From Serratia nevei (GTDB taxonomy: Bacteria; Pseudomonadota; Gammaproteobacteria; Enterobacterales; Enterobacteriaceae): 64,000 nucleotides of DNA. A program made the position numbers and the translations under genes. The notes beneath the pieces are model-generated. The model ran no database searches and was not told the DNA's origin. It saw only the letters and a program-made list of their open reading frames with translations. The first letter of the stretch is position 1. Every line of letters starts with the position of its first letter. Positions 56,982-64,000 of the stretch are shown here, in pieces. The DNA lies in the NCBI RefSeq assembly GCF_024160145.1, contig NZ_JAMYWQ010000026.1, positions 1 through 64,000 of the forward strand. The letters run 5' to 3'.

Positions 56982-57407
56982 ATGCAGATAAGACCCTACC
57001 AAGAGACCGACCGCCCTTTCCTGCGCACGCTGTACCTGGCGTCGCGCAAGGTGGCGTTCGGCTGGCGCGATACCTCAAACTATCAGTTGGAAGATTTCGA
57101 CGGCGCGACGCAGGACGAAGCGATTTGGGTGGCGGAAGACGGCGGCGTGCTGCTGGGATTCGTCTCCGTCTACCGCGAAGACAACTTCATTCATAACCTG
57201 TATGTCGATCCTCGTCAGCCGCCGCGCGGCGTCGGCAGCGCGCTGCTGCAGGCGGCGCAGGCCACCTTCACCGCCACCGGCTCGCTGAAATGCCTGGCGA
57301 AGAATGAAAAGGCGCTGGCGTTCTATCGCAAACACGGCTGGCGCATCATCTCTGCCGGCAACGACGGCGAAGAAGAGTATTACCTGATGCATTCACCGGC
57401 CCTTTAG
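56982..57407 (+). CDS. GNAT-family N-acetyltransferase
   Basis: A 141-residue single-domain acetyltransferase. It has IRPYQETDRPFLRTLYLASR at the start, HNLYVDPRQPPRGVGSALLQAAQ as the acetyl-CoA loop (about 75-97) and LAFYRKHGWRIIS near the end. The substrate is unknown. CGGGAGATACC precedes the ATG at 56982; the frame extends 20 codons upstream without support. It overlaps the end of the convergent MFS gene by four bases. Confidence 0.85.
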   Translation: MQIRPYQETDRPFLRTLYLASRKVAFGWRDTSNYQLEDFDGATQDEAIWVAEDGGVLLGFVSVYREDNFIHNLYVDPRQPPRGVGSALLQAAQATFTATGSLKCLAKNEKALAFYRKHGWRIISAGNDGEEEYYLMHSPAL

Positions 57408-58621
57408 CGCGCGGCACCGGGCATCCCGCGCAGCGTCAGCCGCCAAAACAGCAGCGCGCTCAGGCTGACGCCCGCCCCCAGCCAGCAGACGCCGCTCCAG
57501 CCCGCCCAGGCATACACATGGGTACCGGCAAAGGCACCCAGCCCGCTGCCGACGGCGTAAAACAGCATGTAGCAGCCCACCAGCCGGCTGTGCGACTGCG
57601 GGTGCGCGCTGAAGATCATGCTCTGGTTCAGCACGTGGATCGCCTGGCCCGCCAGATCCAGCAGCACAATGCCCGCCACCAGCCAAACCAGGCCGCTGCC
57701 GAGCAAACCGAGCGGCAGCCAGGCCAGCGTCAGCAGCAGCAGACACACGCCGCTGGCCGCCTGCCCCAGCCCGCGATCCGCCAGATGTCCGGCGCGCACC
57801 GCCGCCAGCGCCCCCACTGCGCCGACCAGGCCGAACGCCCCCACCGCGGCATGGGTGAAGTTGAACGGCGGCTGGCTGAGCGGCAACACCAGTGAGCTCC
57901 AAAAGAGGCTGAAAGCGCCGAACATCAGCAGCGCCAGCATGCCGCGAATTTGCAGCGTGCGGTCATGCCATAACAGGCTCAACATCGAACGCAACAGCGC
58001 GGGATAACTCAGCGCGCTGGGAGAGGTGCGCGGCGCAGGCAGCAGACGCGCCAGGATCGGCAGCAATACCAGCGTCACTCCGGCAGAGAAGAAATACACC
58101 GTGCGCCAGCCGCCAACGTCCGCCAACGAGCCGGACAGGGTGCGCGCCAACAACAGCCCCAGCACCACCCCGCCCTGCGCCGCGCCGACCACCCGCCCGC
58201 GCTCCTGCGCCGCCGCCAGCGCGGCGGCAAAAGCGATCAGACCCTGCGTCATGGCGGTGCCCAGCAACCCCACCAGCAACATGCCCGCCAGCAGCCAGGG
58301 CGCGCTGGGTGCCCAGCCCACCAACAGCAGCGCGCCGATCAGCCCCAGCTGCTGCACCGCCAGCAACCGATGCCGGTTCAGCCGATCCCCCAGCGGCACC
58401 ACCAACAGCAGCGCCAGCGCGCAGCCCAGTTGAGTGACGGTGATCACCATGCCGACCGACGCCAGGCTGATGGAGAAATCGCGGGCGATGGCGTCCAGCA
58501 GCGGCTGGGCATAGTAAACGTTGGCCACGCTAAAGGCGCTGGCGGCGGCCAACAGCAGCACCAGGGTAGCCGGCAGGCGCCCCAGCGCCGCGCAAGGAGG
58601 ATCCAGCAGTTTGTCGCTCAT
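57404..58621 (-). CDS. MFS transporter, DHA1-type drug exporter
   Basis: A 405-residue, 12-helix major facilitator protein. It has SVANVYYAQPLLDAIARDFSIS near the start, motif A VVPLGDRLNRHRLL, and ARTLSGSLADVGGWRTVYFF at helices 5-6. Relatives export arabinose-like sugars, drugs or dyes; the substrate is unknown. The start at 58621 follows GAGGTGTGTG; a frame reaching 59050 runs back through the divergent HxlR gene and is not used. It is presumably regulated by that HxlR protein through the shared operator. Confidence 0.88.
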   Translation of the reverse strand: MSDKLLDPPCAALGRLPATLVLLLAAASAFSVANVYYAQPLLDAIARDFSISLASVGMVITVTQLGCALALLLVVPLGDRLNRHRLLAVQQLGLIGALLLVGWAPSAPWLLAGMLLVGLLGTAMTQGLIAFAAALAAAQERGRVVGAAQGGVVLGLLLARTLSGSLADVGGWRTVYFFSAGVTLVLLPILARLLPAPRTSPSALSYPALLRSMLSLLWHDRTLQIRGMLALLMFGAFSLFWSSLVLPLSQPPFNFTHAAVGAFGLVGAVGALAAVRAGHLADRGLGQAASGVCLLLLTLAWLPLGLLGSGLVWLVAGIVLLDLAGQAIHVLNQSMIFSAHPQSHSRLVGCYMLFYAVGSGLGAFAGTHVYAWAGWSGVCWLGAGVSLSALLFWRLTLRGMPGAAR

Positions 58622-58633
58622 CACACACCTCAT

Positions 58634-58693
58634 TCTGGTTTCATTATTAAACCCAATGAACTTTAGGCGCAGAGGTTTTATAATGCAACCAGA
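58634..58693. promoter_or_regulatory. Divergent promoter/operator of the MFS and HxlR genes
   Basis: TCTGGTTTCATTAT (58634-58647) and ATAATGCAACCAGA (58680-58693) are inverted copies with 13 of 14 bases matching. The right copy overlaps a perfect -10 TATAAT (58679-58684) for the HxlR gene; the left copy overlaps a -10-like AATAAT for the MFS gene. HxlR dimers bind such sites, so both promoters may be repressed together. Confidence 0.7.
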
Positions 58694-58717
58694 AATGTGC
58701 AGCTGGAGATAAACGTC

Positions 58718-59158
58718 GTGAAACGTAAAAGCCTGGAGGACGCGCCGTGCCCGGTGGCGCGCACGCTGGATGTGATTGGCGACTGGTGGTCGCTGCTGAT
58801 CGTGCGCGACGCCTTCGATGGCGTCACCCGCTTCAGCGAATTTCAAAAAGGGCTGGGGATGGCGAAGAACATCCTCGCCACCCGGCTGCGCGCGCTGGTG
58901 ACGCACGGCGTGCTGGAGATCGTGCCCGCTGCGGACGGCAGCGCCTATCAGGAATATGTGCTGACCGAGAAGGGCCGCGCGCTGTTTCCGGTGATCGTCG
59001 GCCTGCGCCAGTGGGGGGAAGATCATCTGTTCGCCGAGGGGGAGGCGCACTCAACGCTGGTGGAAAGCGACAGCGGCCGCCCCGTCCCGCGCCTGACGCC
59101 GATCGGCAGCGCCGGGCAGACGCTCACCCCGCTGAATACCCGGGTGGTGAAGGTATGA
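58718..59158 (+). CDS. HxlR-family transcription regulator
   Basis: A 146-residue winged-helix regulator with the HxlR signature: CPVARTLDVIGDWWSLLIVRDAF with the family's conserved Cys17-Pro near the N-terminus, then FSEFQKGLGMAKNILATRLRALVTHGVLE. Conserved Cys residues in this family can sense electrophiles such as aldehydes or quinones. It begins with GTG at 58718, ten bases after GGAG; an upstream GTG at 58697 has no ribosome binding site. It is divergent from the MFS pump. Confidence 0.86.
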   Translation: MKRKSLEDAPCPVARTLDVIGDWWSLLIVRDAFDGVTRFSEFQKGLGMAKNILATRLRALVTHGVLEIVPAADGSAYQEYVLTEKGRALFPVIVGLRQWGEDHLFAEGEAHSTLVESDSGRPVPRLTPIGSAGQTLTPLNTRVVKV

Positions 59159-59263
59159 AGCGTCTCAATAAAGCCTGCGTTACCTTACGTTATTGCATCT
59201 ATCCTCTAACAGCTTCCGCAATCCCCTGCGGGTAATGTATAGTCCGCGTTTTACGGAGATCCC

Positions 59264-60133
59264 ATGCTGACCCACTCATCCATTCGTTTGAACAAATACA
59301 TTAGCGAGAGCGGTATCTGCTCACGCCGCGATGCCGATCGATACATCGAACAGGGCAACGTTTTCATCAACGGTAAGCGCGCCACCGTTGGCGCTCAGGT
59401 ATTTGCCGGGGATGTCGTGAAGGTTAACGGTCAGCTGATCGAACCGCGCAATGAAGAAGATCTGGTGCTGATCGCGCTGAACAAGCCGGTCGGCATCGTC
59501 ACCACTACCGAAGACGGCGAGCGCGACAACATCGCCGACTTCGTCAACCACAGCAAACGCATCTTCCCGATCGGCCGTCTGGACAAGGATTCACAGGGGC
59601 TGATCTTCCTGACCAACCACGGTGACCTGGTCAACAAGATCCTGCGCGCCGGTAACAATCACGAGAAAGAGTATCTGGTGACGGTCAACAAGCCGGTGAC
59701 CGACGAGTTTATTCGCGGCATGGGTGCCGGCGTGCCGATGCTGGGCACGGTAACCAAAAAGTGCAAGGTGAAAAAAGAGGCGCCTTTCGTGTTCCGCATC
59801 ACGCTGGTGCAGGGGCTGAACCGCCAGATCCGCCGCATGTGCGAACACTTCGGCTACGAGGTCACCAAGCTGGAACGCACGCGCATCATGAACGTCAGCC
59901 TGAAAGGCTTGCCGCTGGGCGAATGGCGCGATCTGACCGATGACGAGCTGATCGAGCTGTTCAAACTGATTGAAGGCTCTTCGTCCGAGGCCAAGCCGGC
60001 GAAGAAGGCCCCGGCTAAACCCGCCGCGGCGAAAAAACCGAGCGCCGGCGGCCCAAAAAGCGCCGACAAAGCCGCAGCGCCGGCCGGCCGCAAACGCTTT
60101 ACCCAGCCAGGGCGCAAGAAAAAAGGGCGTTAA
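59264..60133 (+). CDS. rluF: 23S rRNA pseudouridine(2604) synthase RluF
   Basis: A 289-residue pseudouridine synthase (E. coli 290). An S4 RNA-binding domain fills residues 7-60 ([22 protein letters not shown]). The catalytic Asp107 lies in [35 protein letters not shown] is motif III. The C-terminal tail (about 235-289) is Lys/Ala/Pro-rich and disordered, as in E. coli. In E. coli it modifies U2604 of 23S rRNA and U35 of tRNA-Tyr. Confidence 0.95.
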   Translation: MLTHSSIRLNKYISESGICSRRDADRYIEQGNVFINGKRATVGAQVFAGDVVKVNGQLIEPRNEEDLVLIALNKPVGIVTTTEDGERDNIADFVNHSKRIFPIGRLDKDSQGLIFLTNHGDLVNKILRAGNNHEKEYLVTVNKPVTDEFIRGMGAGVPMLGTVTKKCKVKKEAPFVFRITLVQGLNRQIRRMCEHFGYEVTKLERTRIMNVSLKGLPLGEWRDLTDDELIELFKLIEGSSSEAKPAKKAPAKPAAAKKPSAGGPKSADKAAAPAGRKRFTQPGRKKKGR

Positions 60134-60142
60134 ACGCCCTTT
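60122..60142 (+). terminator. Hairpin at the rluF stop codon
   Basis: Perfect nine-base stem 60122-60130 / 60134-60142 whose loop is the TAA stop codon itself, followed by CTCCC. It is an extra structure before the main terminator at 60154. Confidence 0.5.
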
Positions 60143-60153
60143 CTCCCTCGCTC

Positions 60154-60179
60154 AGCCCGCCCTTACGCGGGCTTTTTTA
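60154..60179 (+). terminator. Rho-independent terminator of rluF
   Basis: Perfect seven-base stem 60154-60160 / 60167-60173 with loop CCTTAC and a run of six T residues. Confidence 0.88.
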
Positions 60180-60188
60180 TCGTGGAGA

Positions 60189-61019
60189 TCAATCCAGGCT
60201 GCCCGCCACTGGCGCCTGCGCCCAGTCGAGCGCGAAATCGGCTACCGCCTCCCAGCCCTGTTCGCCGCAGGTATAGTGGCTGCGGCCGGGGAACAGCTTG
60301 TAAGCGCTGATGGCCTGCGAGCCCCTGGCGTTTTTCTCGTAATTCTCCCGCTGCACCGCCGGCGGCAAAATATGATCGTTGCCGCCGGCGATAAACAACA
60401 GCGGTGCACGCTCGCCGTTGGCGAAGTTGTAGGTGGTCGCCGCATCCGGCGTAAAGTTGGCCAACCCGCCCTGGAACAGCATACGCCCCGACACCGGCAC
60501 CGAGTAGCGATCGTACACCGCTTTAGACGCTTCCAGACTCAGGTTGTTGGTGAAGGCATAGTGGAATTCCTTCTCGCTAATCGGCACGGCGCGATGCAGA
60601 TTCGCCGGGTTGCGCAGCACCGGGAAGGTGGCTTTGATTTCGCTGAACGGCAGGGCTTTCACCCCTTTCACCGCCGCACCGTCGATAGAGACCCCCGCAG
60701 AGCCGAAGCCGGCATCCAGCAGCAGCTGCACAAACGCGCCGCCGAACGAGTGCCCCATGATGATCGGCTTACCGTCGAGTGCGCCGATAACCGCCGCGAG
60801 GTGTTCGTACACCTCGCGCACCCCCAGGTTCGCCAGCGGCGAGGGATCGCGGCGCAGCGCCTCGACGCCGGCAACGCCCGGCTCAATGCCCGGATACCCG
60901 GGCGTGATCACCCTCATGCCGCGCTGCTCGTAGCGAGCGACCCAGTGCTCCCATGACAGCGGCGTCATCCAGAGCCCGTGAATTAAAACAACCGTGTCGG
61001 TCTGCGCTGCTGGCGCCAT
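60189..61019 (-). CDS. Alpha/beta hydrolase
   Basis: A 276-residue esterase-like hydrolase. The nucleophile is Ser91 in MGHSFGGAF. The acid is the Asp in IAGGNDHILPP and the base is the His in FPGRSHYTCGE. The oxyanion loop is VLIHGLWMTP near 10-20. No signal peptide, so cytoplasmic. The substrate is unknown. It is divergent from an AraC-family regulator with 138 bp between, which may control it. Confidence 0.87.
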   Translation of the reverse strand: MAPAAQTDTVVLIHGLWMTPLSWEHWVARYEQRGMRVITPGYPGIEPGVAGVEALRRDPSPLANLGVREVYEHLAAVIGALDGKPIIMGHSFGGAFVQLLLDAGFGSAGVSIDGAAVKGVKALPFSEIKATFPVLRNPANLHRAVPISEKEFHYAFTNNLSLEASKAVYDRYSVPVSGRMLFQGGLANFTPDAATTYNFANGERAPLLFIAGGNDHILPPAVQRENYEKNARGSQAISAYKLFPGRSHYTCGEQGWEAVADFALDWAQAPVAGSLD

Positions 61020-61157
61020 AATGCTTACCCCATGCCATCGTTAACGGAAGCGCCTCACCCTACGGCGGAACGCTGCTGCCTCCTCGAATAGCCTTTGACT
61101 TCGGCGATATTCTGTAGAGATGATGTTCCAATTATAGAAGCGATACAGGCGCACGAC

Positions 61158-62141
61158 ATGACCCAAAAGCCGGGATTCTTTGCTGAGACGCCGCCGTATA
61201 AAGAGGATGAGGCAGAGCCCTTCGCCTTCAAACGCGACGCCTTCTCTGAAGTGCTGGAGCTGATTCGCGTGCGCGGCAATACGGTGTTCACCTGCGCGGC
61301 AGCGGCGCCGTTCGGCTGGCGCTTCCCCGCCGGCAAGCACCGGCTGCACATCATCAGAAGCGGCAGCGTGGCCATTGAGGCGGAAGGCGACCCGCGGGTC
61401 TACCACGCTTCACAGGGCGACCTGGTGATGCTGATTCACGGCCACGCCCACACCATTGCCGACCAGCCGGGCCGCCCGGCACACGACCTGACGGCGCTGG
61501 CGCACAGCCACTATCACCGGGAGAGCCTGACGCTTGGCCACGGCGATACCACCTGGCTGTGCGGCGATTTCGGCTTCGACGGCATGCTGTCGCAGCGCCT
61601 GCTGTCGGTATTGCCGCCGGTCTTGATCCTGAAAGGCCTGCGCGAACGGCCGTTCGAGTGGCTGGAACTGAGCTGCCGCTTCATTCTCGACGAGGCGCTC
61701 ACCCCGCGAGCGGGCGCCGCCGCCATGATCTCGCGCCTGCTTGACGTGATCTTCGTGCAGCTGCTGCGCACCTGGGCGACGGAAGGCGAAACCGGGCACG
61801 GCTGGCTTTCCGGCGCGATCGATGAGCGCATCAGCCCCGCCGTGAGCGCCATTCACGCCGATCCTGGCCGCGCCTGGAGCGTGCCGGAGCTTGCCGCGTT
61901 GGCCAATCTGTCGCGTTCGGCCTTTGCCGAGCGTTTCCAGCGCATTGTCGGCCAGGCGCCGCTCAGCTATCTCACCAGCTGGCGGCTGGATCGCGCCGCG
62001 GAGCTGCTGCGTTACAGCCGCGCTTCGGTAGCGCAGATCGCCAACCGGGTCGGCTATACCTCCGAAGCGGCGTTCAGCCGCGCGTTTCGCGGCCGTTACG
62101 AGATCTCGCCGATGCAGTGGCGCAAGCTGGCAGCCGTGTAA
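61158..62141 (+). CDS. AraC-family regulator (cupin_6-like sensor)
   Basis: A 327-residue regulator. The N-terminal domain (about 25-205) is of the AraC-binding cupin type (VLELIRVRGNTVFTCAAAAPFGWRFP; HASQGDLVMLIHGHAHTI; LVSVLPPVLILKG-like LLSVLPPVLILKG). The C-terminal two-HTH domain (about 228-325) includes VPELAALANLSRSAFAERFQRIVG and VAQIANRVGYTSEAAFSRAFRGRY. Relatives often control adjacent hydrolases or oxidoreductases. I chose MTQKPGFF at 61158; the frame extends 21 codons into the hydrolase promoter region. Confidence 0.86.
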   Translation: MTQKPGFFAETPPYKEDEAEPFAFKRDAFSEVLELIRVRGNTVFTCAAAAPFGWRFPAGKHRLHIIRSGSVAIEAEGDPRVYHASQGDLVMLIHGHAHTIADQPGRPAHDLTALAHSHYHRESLTLGHGDTTWLCGDFGFDGMLSQRLLSVLPPVLILKGLRERPFEWLELSCRFILDEALTPRAGAAAMISRLLDVIFVQLLRTWATEGETGHGWLSGAIDERISPAVSAIHADPGRAWSVPELAALANLSRSAFAERFQRIVGQAPLSYLTSWRLDRAAELLRYSRASVAQIANRVGYTSEAAFSRAFRGRYEISPMQWRKLAAV

Positions 62142-62148
62142 TCTCACC

Positions 62149-62175
62149 ATAAAAAAGGCCCGCATCAAGCGGGCC
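62149..62175 (-). terminator. Rho-independent terminator of the autotransporter gene
   Basis: Read on the minus strand, seven-base stem 62169-62175 / 62157-62163 with a five-base loop, followed by six T residues (62151-62156). Confidence 0.85.
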
Positions 62176-62205
62176 AGTGGGTACCAGAGAAGTCTAGAGG
62201 AAAAA

Positions 62206-64000
62206 TCAGAACGACCAGCGCAAATTGGCGTTGACCGAATTCACGCGGGTATCGGCGCCGAATTGCCCCTGATAGCCGACATCCAGCGTCGCGGCACGCG
62301 ACAGCTTCACACTCACGCCGATATCACCCACCATCACGTTGTCATCCACGGCCTGGCCCTGAGTGACGAACGCGTCGCTGCCGACAAACGCCATGCGCGA
62401 TGAGGTGTTCTTATCGCCGTAGGCATGCTGCCAACCGAGCGAGCCGTAGAGGCTGACGTTCTTCGGCAGCTCGGTCACGCCGCGCACCCCGAGCGTGGAG
62501 TAAAAGGTGTTCATCGTTTCATTGCGCACGCTCAGCGCCGCCGCGCCACCCGACTCCTGGAAGCTGTCGGTATGCAGGCGGATATAGCTCAGGTTAATGA
62601 ACGGTTCGACGTTCATCTCCGGCTGGCCGAAACGGTAACCCGCTTCGGTGAACGCCAGCAGCGAGTTGGCGTCGTAGTCCGACTTCAGCCGATCCGAGAA
62701 GCCGCTGAAATCGACGTTGCGCTTGCCTTCGATCTTGTGCCAGGTGTAACCCAGCGCGCCGCGCAGCGAGAACGCATCCTGCTGCCCCGCCGCATACAGG
62801 CCAAGGTGGTAGTTATCGGTATCGGCCTTGGAACGGCGGCTGTCGACGTCATAATCGCCGCGGCTGTAACCGAAGTAGCCGCCGATGCGCACGTTATGGT
62901 CCGCCAGCTTGCGATCCGCCCCTAACAGGAAGCCGGTGGTGTTACCATCCAGCTTGCCCACGTTGCCGTTGCCGCTGTTTCGGCCCCAGGAACTGAAGGT
63001 CTGCCCCCAGACGCCGCTGTTTTGCGCCTGTGCCGGTTGCACCAGCGACATCGCCAGCGGCGGTATCGGCAGGCTGTCGTTGTCGAACAGGCGCAGCATG
63101 CGCTGGTTCAGCACGTTGAACAGCTGGGTACTGCCGGCGATCAGGTTAGACTGCATCGACGGATAGACTTCGCCGGACAGCTGATTGAACGCCTCGCGCG
63201 CTTCCGGCGCGCTCAGCAACAGCAGCGAGTTGTACAGCGCCAGCGAAGGGCCGCTCTGCACCAACGTCGAGAGCGCACCGGCGGTATTCCACTGGTTGCC
63301 GCTCTCGGCCACCGTTTGGAAAATGCCCGGCTTGCCGCTGCCTGGATTCTCGCCCCCCGGATTTTCCCCGCCTGGGTTTTCTCCACCCGGGTTTTCGCCC
63401 CCCGGATTCTCACCGCCTGGGTTTTCCCCGCCCGGGTTCTCGCCCCCTGGATTTTCACCGCCCGTGTCTTTCTGCGCAATGGTCAGATCCACGGCGTTGA
63501 CGCTGTGGTTCAGCGCCACATCGAGGAAGGCGGACTTGGAGACCGCCGCCGCGAACTGGCCGTCAATGCCGCCGTCCGAGGTCAGAATGCGGTAGCTTTG
63601 GCCGGTTTTATAGCTGGTTTGCGGATCCAGCGCCGTAACCTGCACCTTGGCCCGATCGCTGATGGTGGTTTTACCCGCCACCAGCAGTTGATCGCTGCGG
63701 CCATCGCCGGCGATATCGACGTCATAGAAGGATTCGCCGATAAAATTCAGGTAGCGTTTCAGCGTCAGCGTGCCGATATTGCCGTCGCCGGGCGAGATAT
63801 GGCCGCCGGACTGGATCTCGGTCTGGCCCAGCGTGCCGTTGCCGCCCAATGTGCCACCGGCCTTGATCGACGCGGCGCTGCTGTAACCCTGCCCGTTATT
63901 GACGTCGGAACCCGCCGTCGCATTGAGGATCAACGTGCCGCCGTTCTCGGCGCTGAGGGTTTGGATCTCGAAGATGTCGTCTTCTTTCTGGGTATTGATG
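62206..64000 (-). CDS. Autotransporter (type Va) C-terminal part, truncated by the window edge
   Basis: The frame is open to the right edge, so the start and signal peptide are outside. The visible 598 residues contain the end of a beta-helical passenger (GGTLGGNGTLGQTEIQSGGHISPGDG; LTLKRYLNFIGESFYDVDI), a linker with eight tandem GGENP units, and an outer-membrane beta-barrel (about the last 270 residues, from VWGQTFSSWGRNSGNG) that ends in aromatic Phe (ANLRWSF), as needed for BAM assembly. It resembles pertactin/adhesin-type autotransporters. The passenger function, perhaps adhesion or esterase, cannot be told from this part. Confidence 0.88.
   Translation of the reverse strand, partial: INTQKEDDIFEIQTLSAENGGTLILNATAGSDVNNGQGYSSAASIKAGGTLGGNGTLGQTEIQSGGHISPGDGNIGTLTLKRYLNFIGESFYDVDIAGDGRSDQLLVAGKTTISDRAKVQVTALDPQTSYKTGQSYRILTSDGGIDGQFAAAVSKSAFLDVALNHSVNAVDLTIAQKDTGGENPGGENPGGENPGGENPGGENPGGENPGGENPGGENPGSGKPGIFQTVAESGNQWNTAGALSTLVQSGPSLALYNSLLLLSAPEAREAFNQLSGEVYPSMQSNLIAGSTQLFNVLNQRMLRLFDNDSLPIPPLAMSLVQPAQAQNSGVWGQTFSSWGRNSGNGNVGKLDGNTTGFLLGADRKLADHNVRIGGYFGYSRGDYDVDSRRSKADTDNYHLGLYAAGQQDAFSLRGALGYTWHKIEGKRNVDFSGFSDRLKSDYDANSLLAFTEAGYRFGQPEMNVEPFINLSYIRLHTDSFQESGGAAALSVRNETMNTFYSTLGVRGVTELPKNVSLYGSLGWQHAYGDKNTSSRMAFVGSDAFVTQGQAVDDNVMVGDIGVSVKLSRAATLDVGYQGQFGADTRVNSVNANLRWSF
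63343..63462 (-). repeat. Eight 15-bp tandem repeats encoding (Gly-Gly-Glu-Asn-Pro)8
   Basis: 120 bp of 15-bp units in the autotransporter linker. The units differ at synonymous third positions, so the array is conserved as protein more than as DNA. Because 15 is a multiple of three, gain or loss of units changes linker length without a frameshift. Confidence 0.9.

Noticed and set aside
63185..63595. Plus-strand frame encoding GFSPP repeats
   Set aside because: It is the antisense reading of the autotransporter GGENP repeat and barrel; repetitive only because the true coding strand is.
1..64000. CRISPR arrays, tRNA or rRNA genes, insertion sequences
   Set aside because: No regularly spaced repeats, no cloverleaf with CCA-type end or tRNA T-loop in a credible context, no rRNA sequence and no transposase with inverted repeats was recognised.

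Overview
The window looks like chromosome of a Serratia species, close to S. marcescens. The DNA is GC-rich, the proteins are near-identical in layout to Escherichia coli K-12 proteins, and gene order follows Enterobacterales blocks (ppk-ppx-yfgG; alkA/yegD; mdtABCD-baeSR-yegP-yegQ-cyaR-yegS-fbaB; srlAEBDMRQ; thiMD). The genus is an inference from overall gene content, not from a marker gene. I see no phage, insertion sequence, rRNA, tRNA or CRISPR array.

Region 1-12.2 kb: the end of an unidentified gene, speG (spermidine acetylation), a small membrane protein, then an enlarged phosphate-transporter set pstC-pstA-pstB on the minus strand. It is divergent from ppk-ppx (polyphosphate synthesis and hydrolysis), yfgG and mgtE (Mg2+ channel). 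Between pstC and ppk lie three 11-bp-phased PhoB half-sites with a well placed -10, so phosphate uptake, and perhaps polyphosphate, is probably under PhoBR control.

Region 12.3-21.5 kb: a large diguanylate cyclase (DgcE type, with degenerate EAL), a small Mu-type DNA-binding protein, an Ada-AlkA fusion for alkylation repair, the Hsp70-like YegD, and three accessory enzymes (GNAT, flavin-reductase-like, aldo/keto reductase).

Region 21.6-37.1 kb: the envelope-stress efflux operon mdtABCD-baeSR with a possible BaeR box, a vapBC toxin-antitoxin pair with nested inverted repeats, yegP, a 126-bp palindromic repeat, yegQ (trhP), the Hfq-type sRNA gene cyaR with its CRP site, and yegS.

Region 37.3-45.9 kb: fbaB, the complete sorbitol operon srlAEBDMRQ, the lysozyme inhibitor gene ivy, and the thiamin-salvage operon thiM-thiD preceded by a TPP riboswitch.

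Region 46.2-52.6 kb: the least conventional part. An AraC regulator, azlCD-type amino-acid exporter, a truncated enolase homologue lying out of frame at the end of a UGSC-family protein gene, an unrecognised 73-codon gene on the opposite strand, and two aconitase X subunits. Several of these enzymes lack residues normally considered catalytic. I regard this as the best candidate for an undescribed pathway.

Region 52.8-64 kb: a TetR-controlled ytcA-mdtN-mdtO-like efflux set, a GNAT, an MFS pump divergent from an HxlR regulator with a shared operator, rluF, an alpha/beta hydrolase divergent from an AraC regulator, and the C-terminal part of an autotransporter with eight Gly-Gly-Glu-Asn-Pro repeats that runs off the right edge.
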